Assembly (NCBI GenBank): GCA_920105625.2
Contig: OV050030.1
Span: 347,369,477-347,433,476 of the forward strand
Direction: 5' to 3'
Length of the DNA: 64,000 nucleotides
Source of the DNA: Clusia tigrina
Taxonomy: Eukaryota; Arthropoda; Insecta; Diptera; Clusiidae
Position 1 is the stretch's first letter; the number at the start of each line of letters is the position of its first letter. The position numbers were made by a program, and so were the translations under genes. Below, one piece after another: positions 22,684 to 34,779 of this stretch. Below the pieces are notes generated by a model. That model did not search any database. It saw nothing but the letters and a program-made list of their open reading frames with translations, and was not told the DNA's origin.

Positions 22684-25600
22684 GCTGACTGTTGTCAGGG
22701 GGCGGGGGGCTACCCCGGGGATCTATCGACAGCAGACAGTCGTCCGTCAAAGCAGGCCTTTTACGAAAAGAAGGCGGCCTTCAAGGTCTTGACAAAATAC
22801 GAAACTCTACCAACTAGTCAGCTCAATGACGAGCAGGCCAAATCGGTAGAGTGGGCAAGGGGTGTGCTATCCGGCTTGGGCAAACCGGCTGGCACAACCC
22901 CAAAGAGACAACGTTCGGCTGAAGAGGCGGGGGAGGTCGCAAAAAGACAAAAAGTCGGCGGCCAAAAATACCCATCCTACAGCGAAGTTGTCAAAGGTGG
23001 GGTGAGATGCTGTCCATTATTGACCGGAAGAAGGGGGAAGGGGTCATACCCAAAGAGAAGTGGAGGTGGGTGGAGCAAGCGATTGTCGAAGTCTACCTCC
23101 AAGTCTTAGAGGAAAACCCTGGACCATTATTATTGTAGAGATGTGGAAGCAACATCGGAAGCAGCTAGACTAAGAAGAATTCTAGCGATGACACCACTCA
23201 TCCTGGGCTACCTTAAAGGACCAGGTGATGTATGGAGTGAATCGAGCGAGGAATCTTTGGCTCTTCTCTTAAATACGCATTTTCCACGCAGTAGCACGGT
23301 GGAGGGTAATAACTCGACATCTAGGGGTAGGAAGTCTGAAATAGAAAATACGATAGTTACAATCGAGAAAGTTGAGTTGGCCATGAACACCTTTGGTACA
23401 TACAAATCTCCGGGTCCGGTTGGAATTTACCCTGCTTAATTTCAACAATCACGGGACATAATTATGCCCTGGGTTGTGGCTGCAATTAGAAACTGTCTTA
23501 ACATGGGCTATATTCCGCTGACATGGAGAGAAACGAAGGTTTCCTTCATACCCAAGGCAGGCAGGTCCTCTCATGTAAATCCTAAAGAATTCAGACCAAT
23601 CAGTCTCACGTCTTTCCTCCTAAAAACACTGGAGAGATTGTTGGATGGACACTTACGGAAAGCTATACCAACTGGTAGAATCTCCTCGGCACAACATGCA
23701 TACACGAAGAGCAAATCGACAGAGACGGCGTTACACGTACTTATTGGAATAGTGGAAAAAGCCATCCAGCAGAAAGATTTCGCACTAGCGGCGTTCATTG
23801 ACAGAGAAGGCGCTTTAACAACATAATTGTGAACGCCCTAACAGGAGCGTTAGAAGGTCTGGGCGTCGATCCTAATATGGTTGCGCTGATAGAGACGATA
23901 CTCGTCAGCAGGGAGGTAACTGCCAGCTAAGGTACCTACACCTTAAGCAGATAGGTATGCAGAGGCACTCCTCAGGGAAGAGTCCTCTCCCCGTGCTCTG
24001 GAATTTTGCTACCCCTAGAGAGGGGGGGGGGGGGGGGTTGCCATGTCGTCGCTCATGATGACGACTTGGCAATTGTGGTTAGAGGAAAATATCCAAACAC
24101 TCTTATAGATATTTTGCGCTCTAGCATGGCCCCGCTTACTGGTTGGACGGGAAGAAGGGTTAAACCCCGATAATATGGAATTAATGCTCTTTTCCAAAAA
24201 GTAGATATCCTATGGTCTCCCCGCTAATATACAAAGGTGCGAAATTCCGATGAAGGACACAGTCAAATATTAGGGGCTAGTACTAGATAGGAAACTAACC
24301 TGGAAACCCAATATTGAAGAAAGAGTTAGAAAGGCCAATATTGCTTTATACAAATGAAAAAATTCGGTCGGAGTCAGGTAGGGGTTATCCCCACGAATTA
24401 TGCACTGGCTGTACATTTCGGTGGTCAGACCAATATTGCTATATGGAATACTGGTATGGTGGCCAGCCACTCGGAAACAAAGCTATTTGAAGCTTCTCAG
24501 CGAGGTCCAAAGAACGGCTTTTTTATGCATCTCTGGTGCTTTAAGGACCACGCCTACTAAAGCTTTAGAAGTAATACTCAACCTACCTACATTAGAGCTG
24601 GTAGGGAAACAAGTGGCCGCCACATCAGCACTAAGGCTGAAATGTGCGGCGTTATGGCATCATCGGCAGATAGGTTACTCAACTATTGCGCATATCTGGA
24701 GTAGTTATATCCAACACATTGACCACTCTATACCTAATCTCAACTGCGATATGCACTTCCAGACATATATTCCGTCTAGAAGAGAGTGGCAGACACCAAT
24801 GCCATGGAGAAGGGGGGAACTGAATTTCTACACTGACGGATCCAAACTTGACGATAGAGTCGTTTTTGGAGTTTTCTCACAAGAACTGGGAGTGGAACTT
24901 TCTTTCCATCTCCCCGGGCACTGCAGTATTTATGAAGCAGAGGTCCTAGCCATAAAGGAGGTAACCGTCTACTTAAATAGGCATGCCGTAACAAAAAATA
25001 TTATAAATATCTACTCGGATAGCCAAGCGGCCATATTTTCAATGAATTCGGTGGCACTGAAATCAAAGGTTGCTCAGGACTGTCGAGCCCCCCTAAATGA
25101 TATCAGAACCGTTTTCAAAACACGCCTTATATGGGTTCCGAGGCACAGGGATATTGCGGGAAACTGTAGGGCTGATGACTTAGGCTGATGACTTAGGCTG
25201 ATGACCAACCTTCCTTTAGGCACGGACAAATGTGTTATTGGAATACAAATTACCACCTGTAAACTGATGCTGAAGGATAGGGTCGTGCGTGAGACCAACG
25301 GGTCTTGGGCACAAGAGGGCACTTGCTTAACGACTCGCCTAATGTGGCCGAAACTTAATAGAAGGAAAACTAGAGACTTGCTTTCCCTGTCGAAAGAGAA
25401 TATCTCTAGGGTCGTGGCTTTTGTAACTGGTCACTGGCTGTTCGGCAGACATGCTCTCAGGCTTGGAGTATTCTCTCATGAATACTGCAGAGGCTGTGGG
25501 TATGAGGAGGAGGAGGAGACTGTGGAACATCTCTCTTGTAGTTGGCCCGCTCTGCCTAGAAGCAGAGCGGGCTCTTTAGGCAAATACGCTTTTAGCTCTC

Positions 25601-25780
25601 TTACAGAGGTGTCTGGCGCGAAGGTCAAACAAATCCTGCGCTTTATTAGGGCTTCGAAATGGTTTGACGAGTGAATCGGAGGTGTGTTGTGGCGCGGTGG
25701 ACCCACAATGGACCCATGGTGGTCTGAGTTAGCTGGTCGTTGGACAGGCTGCCACATTAACATAACCTAACCTAAATAAA
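22684..25780 (+). mobile_element. I/LOA-type LINE without endonuclease, copy B
   Basis: This is a copy of the LINE in unit 1, with the same frames: ORF1 fragment 22689-23109, RT 23143-23826 and the catalytic box region near 24050, thumb/RNase H 24400-25188, and C-terminal knuckle 25201-25674. It has a 16-G run where copy A has 15, and TDGSK in RNase H, which is the expected form. The differences from copy A are few, consistent with copying by duplication and not by separate retrotransposition. Confidence 0.87.
24400..25674 (+). pseudogene. LINE RNase H and C-terminal zinc knuckle, copy B
   Basis: The same two frames as copy A (262 and 157 residues), with the RNase H motifs NFYTDGSKLDD, EAEVLAIKEV and IYSDSQAA, and the knuckle CRGCGYEEEEETVEHLSC. 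These are the best-preserved parts of the LINE. The linker between the frames again contains the repeated ggctgatgactta unit (about 25170-25205). Confidence 0.85.
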
Positions 25781-25893
25781 AAAGAAGGTTAATCATAAAT
25801 ATTTTACCCCTGTGATTTAAGGGTCGAAAACGGTATCCAATACCCAACTTTACAACATCGAGGTCGAAAAACTCAAAAAACGATATATTCTGT

Positions 25894-26436
25894 GGCCCAT
25901 AGACGATACATCATGATCATACTCATTCGGGTACGTGTTGAATGAAGCTCCGCCACAGACGAGTGATCAAAATCGAATATCATCATTTTTTCGTAGTCGA
26001 CGTTGAGTGAGGTTGTCATGTCTCTGCCGGATGACGAAGTTTTGTGTGCGCAAGCGCTTGTACTGTGCAAGGAAAAAATGTAAAAAAAATAAAAAAACGA
26101 TTTTGGAAAGGCACAAAAAAAATTGTACAATAGCATTCAAGGGACTCCAGCAGAAACGCATTTTTATTATTTTTATCCGCATACATCTTCACTCGTTGGC
26201 AGTCAAACTTAAGTGAGCAAAATTTGCATATGAATTGCCCACAAACGACGATCATCCATACGTCATGATCAACATCGTAATAAAATTCCCCTCAAAATCT
26301 AAATGATTTAGATTTTCGACGATCAGCCAGTGATGACAGCGCGATCATGTCTGTGTGACACAAACATGCATATTTTCTCTCTTTTTCACATATACTATTA
26401 AATATGAGTATAATCATGATGTATCGTCTATGGGCC
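25894..26436. mobile_element. 543-bp inverted-repeat element, copy B
   Basis: This is the same element as at 18819-19361. Here the right inverted repeat has a mismatch (ataatcatg for atgatcatg). Its presence at the same place in both units shows it was there before the duplication. Confidence 0.75.
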
Positions 26437-26947
26437 GCATCAGGAATATGCGACATTCCCCTGTTTAGTACAAAATCTTGAAATATTGTTTCAAAAACTA
26501 GTATCAACATTTTTGTTGCAGCCACCATTTTTAATGTTGATGATTTCATTTGTATGTGGAGGCTAATTGCTTTGTCATTTTGTTTCTTATATTCTTAATG
26601 CTTTTACGATCATACGTTCTTCTCTATATTGATTTCATATAAAATTAAAGACGCATTTTATGTATATACACATAAATAAAATACATGTTTACATTTGAAA
26701 GTGTTCATTTGGTTGAATTTCTTTTCTCGAATATGAATTAATAATTCAAGTCAATTTATAGAGAATTGTATTGAAATCCTCAATATATAAATTTTTATAT
26801 TTTAATTGATATTTAATATATATAATATGTATATATATAAAATTTTTTATAACAAGTTTTAATTACTGTTTATGATCTCTCTCAAATAATTGAATATTTT
26901 GACTAATTCGGACAGAATATGCACTATGTATGTATGTAAATAAATAG

Positions 26948-27170
26948 ATTAGCTCTTCCTACTGCTGGCTAGGCCAGACGCGTCACTCCTCCGAACGCTA
27001 AGGCGTGCGGTCTGACGGCGAAGGAAGACAGTGCTGCAACTGCGACGGTTGATGAATTATAATTAGTACCTTACCTCTTCCTGCTGCTGGCTAGGCCAGA
27101 CGCGTCAGTCCTGCGAACGCTACGGCGTCCGGTCTGACGGCGAAGGAAGGTATCACAGCGACAGCGGCGA
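26948..27170. repeat. GC-rich minisatellite, two copies (unit 2)
   Basis: ctggctaggccagacgcg occurs at 26965 and 27087. One 123-bp unit is missing relative to unit 1, which accounts for the whole length difference between the duplication units. Confidence 0.85.
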
Positions 27171-27233
27171 TCGTCAATCAAAACAGTTATTTGCGGTAAC
27201 AATTAGATTTTTATTCACTAGTGGGTTCAGAAG

Positions 27234-28319
27234 TAGTTCACAATTTAGTTTATTATTTCGAGTTTACAGTTTCACTTTATTATTTTGAATTCAATTTAAT
27301 TGACAATTCCAATTTTACTTTATAATTAAACGACCAGCTAGAGTTCACAATTTAGTTTATTATTTCGAGTTTATAATTTCATTTTATTATTTTGAATTTA
27401 ATTTAATTCACAATTCCAATTTTACTTTATATTTAAACAATCAGCTAGAGTTCCCAATTTAGTTTATTATTTCGAGTTTACAATTTCATTTTATTATTTT
27501 GAATTTAATTTAATTCACAATTCCAATTTTACTTTATATTTAAACAACCAGCTAGACTTCACAATTTAGTTTATTATTTCGAGTTTATAATTTTATTTTA
27601 TTATTTTGAATTTAGTTACGTCACAATTCCAATTTTACTTTATATTTAAACAATCAGCTAGAGTCCACAATTTAGTTTATTATTTCAAATTTACAATTTC
27701 TTTTTATTATTTTCAATTTAAATTAATTCACAATTCCAATTTTATTTTACTATTTAAACAACCAGCTAGAATTCACAATTCCAATTTTTATTATTATTTA
27801 AATGTTTAATTTACTGGTTTCAACCTCACAACCGTATTCTTTCTAACTCCCAATTGAACTTAACTAATCCCTAATTCGGAGTTCGTCACGAAGCCTCGGT
27901 TCGGAAGCCTACGTGACGTAAAGTGACGCGACAGCAAACCTCAACGCTCCCAGTTTGCGTTCCCACCACTTTCGCTTTCCGGTGCATCGACCGATCGCAT
28001 TCGATTTGAGAGAATGCACTTGATCGATGCAGAATCGGCGAAATGCAGGTAACCGAACTGCAGCACCGTCGTTTAGGTGCTTTGGGGCGGAAGTCTAACC
28101 GAAGCAAACACTTTAGAGCGAGGTGCATTGAGCGGACGGATGTCCCACACGCGCATGGTGGACGGACAGACGGACAGCTTGCACGCGCGAGATGGACGGA
28201 CGGCTTGCACGCTCGAGATGGACGGACGGCTTGCACGCGCAAGCAAAAGCTGACGCTGACGGATCGTCAACTTGTACGCGCACATGACGTGCCGGCGGAA
28301 ATTCACAATGCACCCTACT
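27234..28319 (-). repeat. Errantivirus LTR between unit 2 and the full element (3' LTR)
   Basis: It is nearly identical to the LTR ending at 21368, including about five 107-bp units (cagctag words near 27336, 27443, 27550, 27655 and 27767). It is less like the 5' LTR at 34780-35582, which has three such units and a changed GC-rich part. The boundary at the lower coordinate is approximate. Confidence 0.75.
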
Positions 28320-28333
28320 ATCTCCTCCCCCTC

Positions 28334-29835
28334 TTAAGCGCAGCCGTCCTCGACTGACGGTGTAGGCGGACCGGTAGATCTGTTGGAGCACCAATTCCTA
28401 ATGAATTGGAGCACCCTTAGGTTATTCTGAGCCTCCTTGTTCTTCTTTCTAGATTTGCAGGCCCAAAGGTTTATGACTAGTGCCAGCAAGGCTACGGTTA
28501 TAGCCCCTGCTATGATCAGGTTCTGTAGTGACATAGTCACGACCTCGTTGCGTACCGTGTTTATTTCGTCGAGATTAACTTCATTAAGCTCGCGCAAATA
28601 AGGGAGGGATAACACCGACGTGAAATCAGTAAGGTTCACTGTATGGAAAGAAGGAATTCCCGCCCTCAGTAAAGGTGTCCTTTTGGGATTTATGTAAGAG
28701 GTGCCGTTAATAAGAATTTCCGAATCGAATGTTATTAGCACAGTGCCATTCACCTTTACGGGCGCCCTCATTGATACCTCGACTATGGTGGATTGGCTTC
28801 TTAAAAGTATGACTCCGTCGTCGATAGTCTAAAGAGCTGGCATGTCGTGGGCTGGAACCGAATTGCAGGATGAAGAAAAGTTCTTCGCTAAGCGACTAAG
28901 GCAGGTGTCGGATGGGTTGCGCTCGCAAAACCACATCGTCTTGTCGGATGGTTTGCAGGTTAAAGTGGGCAGGAAAGTTCTGGACTGGACAAATTTATTT
29001 TCCCTAACGACAGGAAAGACTAACGTACGCTCGCAGACTGGATCCACAATTGTGTATTTGACCAGGAAGTAAAGCTCTGTGTCACTCTGGTACAGTGAAA
29101 TATTCGAGACGGCTATAATGCTCATTACCGTCACATTTCCCGAGTGCTCCTCCCTTACTAGCTCTTCCACCTCACGGGCGTCCAATAACGTGGGATTTAC
29201 GACGTTCAACCTAGCCATCGCGATGGAATTCAGGAGGTTGTTTAATTCCATCATGATCACCCTATTGCGGCTGGTCACCAAAAAGAATAGGATGGCTGAG
29301 TCGAGCCTATCCCGTTTGGTGGCTCTCATGAGCTCGTTCACGGTGTGGCTTGTTCACAGTGTGCCTAAATTGTACCTGCATTACAGTATTGACGTGTATC
29401 TGTTGCCCGTGTGATGCGATTAACCGGTCCTGAGTGCGCGTAAGAGCTTGGAAGTCATCGGCGTCGGGAGTGCCGGCAATGAATTTTAAAGCCGAACACA
29501 ATATGTCAATGTCGCGGGCATGCCTATGATGAACTTGAATCAGCTGCAGTAAGCGGCTGACCTGCTCTATGTCAGCTTCAATTAGTTTCCTCATGTCGGA
29601 TTCCGGGAAGTATTGAAGGACCGTTCCCCAATACTCCGACAAGTTGGTGGCATGACGCAAATACCCGTGGTCCGTAAACAAGGCTACCTTTCCTCCGGTG
29701 ACAGGCACATAATAGGAATGGTTGTAATCATGGATGCTGCAGCGCATGTCATGCAGACCCAATAGTAACCTACAACGATGAGGATGTAAGTGGCGAGGAT
29801 GGTTATAAATTAATTATGGGGTAGTTAAGCCAGAT
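28334..29835 (-). pseudogene. env: Errantivirus env, frameshifted
   Basis: A hydrophobic leader-like stretch lies near 29800-29760, then the frames 29762-29307, 29341-28829 and 28771-28334. The family is the gypsy envelope glycoprotein, related to baculovirus F-type fusion proteins, which sits in the particle membrane. The C-terminal membrane segment and a short basic tail are visible. The two frame breaks (about 29325 and 28800) are the same as in copies A and B, so they pre-date the split of the copies or arose in a common source. No intact product is possible as read. Confidence 0.82.
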
Positions 29836-29859
29836 TCTTGTTTCATTCGTGCAGCCTGC

Positions 29860-30477
29860 CTAACGCAGATCGTCCTTATGAACCACCCTTCCCTTAATTA
29901 TGACCTTGGATCCGAGGTCCCTTTCGATCGTGGCCTGCGAATAAATCTTCGTAAGTTTGTTACCTAGCTTCCTATTCGATTTTGTGAAGACCTTATCCCC
30001 TGGTTGGAATAACCGCGTTCGCTTTCCCCTATTGAGGTTTCTCAATTCCGATTCCTGTGCGGTCTTCAACCTTTCAATCACCACGTCACTTAGCTCGTCC
30101 GGAATGGAGCGAAGTATGTCCAGTGGCCTCTGGCCTGTGACCGAGTGAATCGTACGGTTGTATCTATATACAGCAAGAAGCACTAACTCCACCGTATCGG
30201 ATGAGTGATCCGCCAGTTTTAGACATCTTGCAATGTCTGTCAACGTACTGTGGAAGCGCTCCACTTGCCCGTTCGAGATGCTGTGCAGGGGAGGGACCGC
30301 ATGAATTTTCGCTCCGAATTTATCCAGCAGTAGTGATTTGATGGTCAGGGAGTTCAAAGACTTTTCGTTCTTGCATACGACCATGCGGGTACCTTCAAAG
30401 AGATTCCAGGTTTTTAGCAAGGACCCTTTAAAATCGACTGTGGCTCGAGATCTAATCTGTTTAACGGAGGCAAACTT
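29860..30477 (-). pseudogene. Errantivirus integrase core and C-terminal part
   Basis: The frame continues that of 31572-30478 after one in-frame TAG (30480-30478). It contains EKSLNS, PPLHSISNGQVERFHSTLTD with the catalytic glutamate and ARCLK, and a C-terminal domain with GDKVFTKSNRKLGNK and VHKDDLR. Where the second catalytic aspartate is expected, before NEKSLNS, the residue is lysine (codon at 30372-30370). Integration activity is therefore lost twice. Confidence 0.85.
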
Positions 30478-31572
30478 CTAGAACTTATCCATGCATGTTA
30501 GGAAATGACTCCCTGCTGTCGAATAGATATCGATGTGGAGTATTTCTCCTGGATAGGTGGGTATAAGTGTAAGTCCAATTTTTGCTTTCCTGGGTCGGCG
30601 GTTGTATTTCGCTTCTAAGCACACCCTACAGTTCGTCACCATCTCCTTCAAACGTCGCCGAATGCTTGGGAAGTAACCGATTCTGAGGATCTGCAAGGTG
30701 TTTTCTTGTACTGAATGGTGTGCGCGGTTGTGCTCCTTTGTGATTGCTTCGACCTGCTCACTAGGGTCCACTATATTCTTGACTTCGTTTTTGCAGTACC
30801 GGAATTTTACCATGGGCAACATTTCTGGCAGGATATAGGATAGACGTTCTATAACCCTTTCGTTGCAGAAGATCCCGTTCGTCACCCCGACGTGGACGGC
30901 TTCGGTCATTAGCTTGGGGAGATCCTCCATTGATGTTATGGTAAGCTTGTGCCTTGATTGTTTCCGGAACAGGATTGACTGCACTCTTCCAGTTTTTGCT
31001 CCCTCCATGATCACAATCTGGTTTCTGAAGCAGTTCACCGGGTTAATCACCTCTGGTATGAAGCTAGAGTCGCATGACGCGTCCACGTTGTCCTCCATAC
31101 CTTCGCTTATCAGGGCGTGCATGTACTGGCGAGACAAGGCATCTGCTACCACATTAAGCCTACCGGGTTTATAATGAATCTTCGGCGCATACACCTCAAT
31201 GAACGCCCACCATCTTTTCATCTTGGAGTTGACGTTTTTATCCGACATAGCAAACGTTAGTAGCTGGTGGTCGGTATAGATATTCAGCCTTCTTACACTA
31301 TAGAGGTAATTGCAGAGTTTTTGCAAAGCCCAAAATATTGCCAGCATTTCCCTCTCGTTCGTCGCATAGTTTTCCTCAGCAGAATTCAGCGTTAGGGATA
31401 TCATGGTTATGGGGCTTCCCTGCGATAGCACAGCCCCCAACGCGTGTGAAGAGGCATCGGTGGTCAAGTCAAAAGGTTTGCTAAAGTCGGGGTACAGAAG
31501 TAGGATGTCTTCGGAGGCCAATATCGCTTTTACCCTGCTGAACGCTTCGGTAGCTTCCCCGTCGAGTTCCAC
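30478..31572 (-). pseudogene. Errantivirus RNase H and integrase zinc domain
   Basis: It starts with RNase H motifs (FDLTTDASSHALGAVLSQ, NEREMLAIFWAL, IYTDHQLLTFA), then a connection region. The H2C2 integrase zinc domain follows (HNRAHHSVQENTL...FPSIRRRLKEMV..CRVC). The frame closes at a stop at the start of the integrase core, just after HIDIYSTAG, which holds the first catalytic aspartate. It overlaps nothing upstream: the RT frame ends at 31632 and a frameshift separates them. Confidence 0.87.
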
Positions 31573-31631
31573 GGGCGTGTTTTTAGAGTAGGAGGCGCTT
31601 ACATGCCCATTCTCCCCTCGTTGATATCGCG

Positions 31632-32900
31632 TCAGAGGCTTGTGATACTTGCGTAATCCCTAATAAAGCGTCGGTAATATCCGGCAAGGCCCAGGAATGA
31701 TCTGAGGCTCCTAAGGCTCTTGGGCAGCTCGAATTGTACGATGTCGTTCACCTTTTGTGGGCAGGCCTTTATACCTTCCTTTGACACTACAAAACCCAAG
31801 AATTCCACCTCGGTCATGAAGAATTTCGATTTCTCCCGAGATGCCCTCATATTTGCTTCAGATAGCTTACCTAAAATGAGGCGCACATCTCTGAGGTGAC
31901 TCTCCCTGTTGGCAGAAAATATCAAAACGTCATCTATGTAGACGCAACAACATTTGCCGATTTCGTCGCGCAGAACATCGTCAATCGCTCGCTGGAAGAT
32001 GCTTGGCGCATTCTTCAGTCCCATGGGGAGTCGACAGTACTCGTACTTGCCGTTGTTGACGGAGAATCCTGTTTTTCCCCTATCTTCTTCTGCGAGCACA
32101 ATCTGGTAAAATCGGTTTTTCAGGTCTACAGTGGAAAAGTATTCTGATTTGCCTAAGTTGGACAAAATCACAGATAGGTCAGGTATGGGATATTTGTCGC
32201 TTTTTGTGACGTCGTTGAGTCTCTTGAAATCAAGGACGACCCGTAGTTTTCGGACGTAGACGAGCACGCCCTTTTTAGGGACCACCCACAGTGGATTATT
32301 GTACGGCGAGTAAGACTTCCGAATAATTCCCTCCTTGGGCATGGTCTCGATTTCGTTATTCACGAAGTCGGTAGCGGCGATAGGATATGGGTAAAACTTG
32401 GCGTACACTGGCTGCCTACCTTCGGTTTCGATAATTGCTACAACTCTTGTGTTAAAAGGGAGGCCTTCCTCCGGGTCGACGAACACCCTGTCCAACTCGG
32501 TTAAAAGCTGTTCCCGATCGTCCCTTTCTGTCGGAGTCCCTATGACGTCCTCACGCACGGCATTTATTTCCTGGCATGGAAATTCCTTAATGACTTCGAT
32601 GCCCTTACGGTGGAGGAAGAGTCCCTTATTGAGATCCAGAGTAGCTTCAATTTCAGTAAGGAAATCGAAACCGAGGAGAGCATCGAATGTGGCAAGGCGG
32701 GGAAGAACAAAAAACGTGGATTTCTCCTGTAGCACCTCCATCTCAAACTTTGATCTAACTAAACTAACTCCCCCTACAGACTCTACCCTGATTGGGCGGT
32801 TTACCGGCTTCACCCCCTGAAGAAAATCAAGGTCCTTAATATAATTCTTGGCAGACCCGGTGTCAATCAAGAACTTAAGGGGGCGGTCGTACAATGTCAT
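31632..32900 (-). pseudogene. Errantivirus protease and reverse transcriptase
   Basis: A 422-residue open frame. LKFLIDTGSAKNYI near the start is the protease active site. RT follows with WVVPKK, RVVLDFKRLNDVTKSDKYPIPD, FSTVDLKNRFYQI (usually DLKSGFHQI), LPMGLKNAPSIFQ and the catalytic YIDD box (CVYIDDVLIF, about 31930-31960), then FLGLAGYYRRFI. Catalytic aspartates are present. The frame shifts after YASIT, before RNase H. Confidence 0.88.
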
Positions 32901-33105
32901 TGAGAGGTATGGTAGGGAGGATCGCCCAAGCCTAAAAAATTAACCTCGTCGATAACTTCTGGCTTGTGGTGGATGAGGCCCCTTTCGCCTATTGCGACGA
33001 CGCGGGAGACCTTGCCTTACCGTCATCTCGGCCTCTGGGTCCTTTTCTTCTGGAACCATCACGTGATTCACCCTCTGGTATTTATTCGTCTGCGTTGCAT
33101 CAGGG

Positions 33106-34288
33106 CTATTTAGGTATTTTGAATGTCCTGAACACGTAATTTGACGCCGAGTGCCCTTCTTGCTGGTGCTTACCGGATGAATTGGATGGATGGAAGGGTT
33201 TGAATGACCTCTTATGGTTATTCGGCTGACCGCTGAAGGCGGGTCTACCGAAAGGTGGTCTCTGCTGCGTACCCTGGAATGTTGGGTATGCTGCTCGAGA
33301 AGTGGAAGGCCCCTCTATCTCCAATGGCGCTCCATATCCGGGTAACACTTGCCTCTGGCTCGTCCATTGACGACCATCTCGTGGTGACCGCGGTTCCCGG
33401 ATTGGTTGCGTATCATAGTATGGTGAACGAAACGACCCCTCCTGCTGCCTTGGGTTTGACCACTGTGCAATTCTGTCAGTCTGTGCGCGACTTTGGTTCT
33501 CTTCTAGCTCTAATGCCAAGGCGAGAGCGGCGGAGATATCGGTGGGCCCGGCACAAAGGACTGCAGAGCTTGTGGGCTGGTTCAGTCCGGTGACAAACAC
33601 GCTCCGAGCGATATTCCTATATTCCTCGTTCAGCATCTCCTTCTTAGCGCTGTCGTTGGCGTTGTTCATCTCGTTTTGATTCGTGAGCAACGTAAAGCGT
33701 TTCTCAATCTCATCATAATACTGTGAGACCGTCAGACGCCTCTGTCGCAGCGCCAACAACTCGTGCTGGATCGAATAGGATGATCGTTTGTCCACGTACG
33801 GGAAGTCTAGCCTAGCCATAATGGCCCTGAAGTTGCTAGGCATGTTAAAGGCGGTCAAGAGTGGATCTGCTTCCCCCACTATTTTTCCACGAATTAAGTG
33901 CACTGCCTGGTAATGCTTGGGGGTACCTTCCAAGCGGTCAAACGGGTCATACGCGCTTTGAGCAGTCCGTCGCCAGGAGGCGTAATGCGCTCGTCTATCT
34001 CCGAACTCCCTCGGAGCCTGTATCAGGACGAACAATTCGTCAGACCCCGAGTCGGCGTTTAACACCGTCTCTGTACTGCTCAATAATGGGGGCAGTCTGC
34101 TTCAAGGAATGGATCTCCAGGCGGAGTTCCTCAATGAGCTTCAAGCTCTCGTTGAAGCGACGCTCACCATCCTTGGCCGCGGCAGTGAGGGCAGTGTTCA
34201 ACAGTGCCTGATATAGGGAGACCCCCTGGGAAGTACCCCCAAACTCTGGTGCTCCCGCCTCAAGAAACGGTCCATCCACACTATGCAT
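33106..34288 (-). pseudogene. Errantivirus gag, one frameshift
   Basis: Frame 34288-34040 (82 residues from ATG, with a probable coiled helix FNESLKLIEELRLEIHSLK) and frame 34083-33106 (325 residues) together span the gypsy gag. They include REFGDRRAHYASWRRTAQSAY and FPYVDKRSSYSIQHELLALRQ, a Q/R-rich tail and a PFGRPAF region. Gag forms the particle core. The frame break is near 34050-34080. The region 32901-33105 reads as the gag-pol junction in other frames. Confidence 0.8.
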
Positions 34289-34779
34289 TTTTTCTAAATT
34301 GGATTCTATTAAGTCGCGGGTTGTGCGATAATTACAGGAAAAATATTGTAACTATAAATTGCAACAAAAAAATGTAAAAGTTATAAATAGATTAACAATA
34401 TCTTACAGGACTAGTGCAGGAGCTGATGTCTTCATTGGACTGCTGATAGCTGCTGCTGTATCGCGTAGAACTGCTCCGATTTATTACTGTGAAGATTTTA
34501 GCGAGAGCTACCTAGCCAATGGTAGTTTAGGCTACACGTCGACTTTTCCGACGGCGTATTCGCTTATCTTTAATTTAGTTTATAGGCAGTCTTACTGACC
34601 TGGAGGGTCCCGTAGGAATCGCAGATTTCAGACTCTTTTTTATGTTTTAATATCTTTCAACCTGGAGGGTCCCGTAGGAGTCGCAGCTTTCAGACTTCTT
34701 TTTATGGCACGATCTTCTAAGCTGGAGGGTCCCGTAGGCATCGCAGATTTCAGATCATTCCTCAAAGGCAAACCTACTG
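34289..34779 (-). promoter_or_regulatory. Errantivirus leader with three ~60-bp repeats
   Basis: Between LTR and gag, ctggagggtcccgtagg recurs at about 34600, 34662 and 34722, each followed by (a/g)tcgcag(a/c)tttcaga. Repeated leader blocks are known in this group (for example the gypsy insulator), but no known binding site is recognised here, so a regulatory role is only inferred. Confidence 0.55.

Larger units (their letters stand above)
21444..28394. repeat. Tandem duplication unit 2 (6951 bp)
   Basis: It has the same content and order as unit 1, offset by 7074-7075 bp through the LINE part. It is 123 bp shorter in total because it carries two rather than three copies of the GC-rich minisatellite. 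Its LTR end (28319) is also the 3' LTR of the errantivirus at 28320-35582. Confidence 0.9.
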
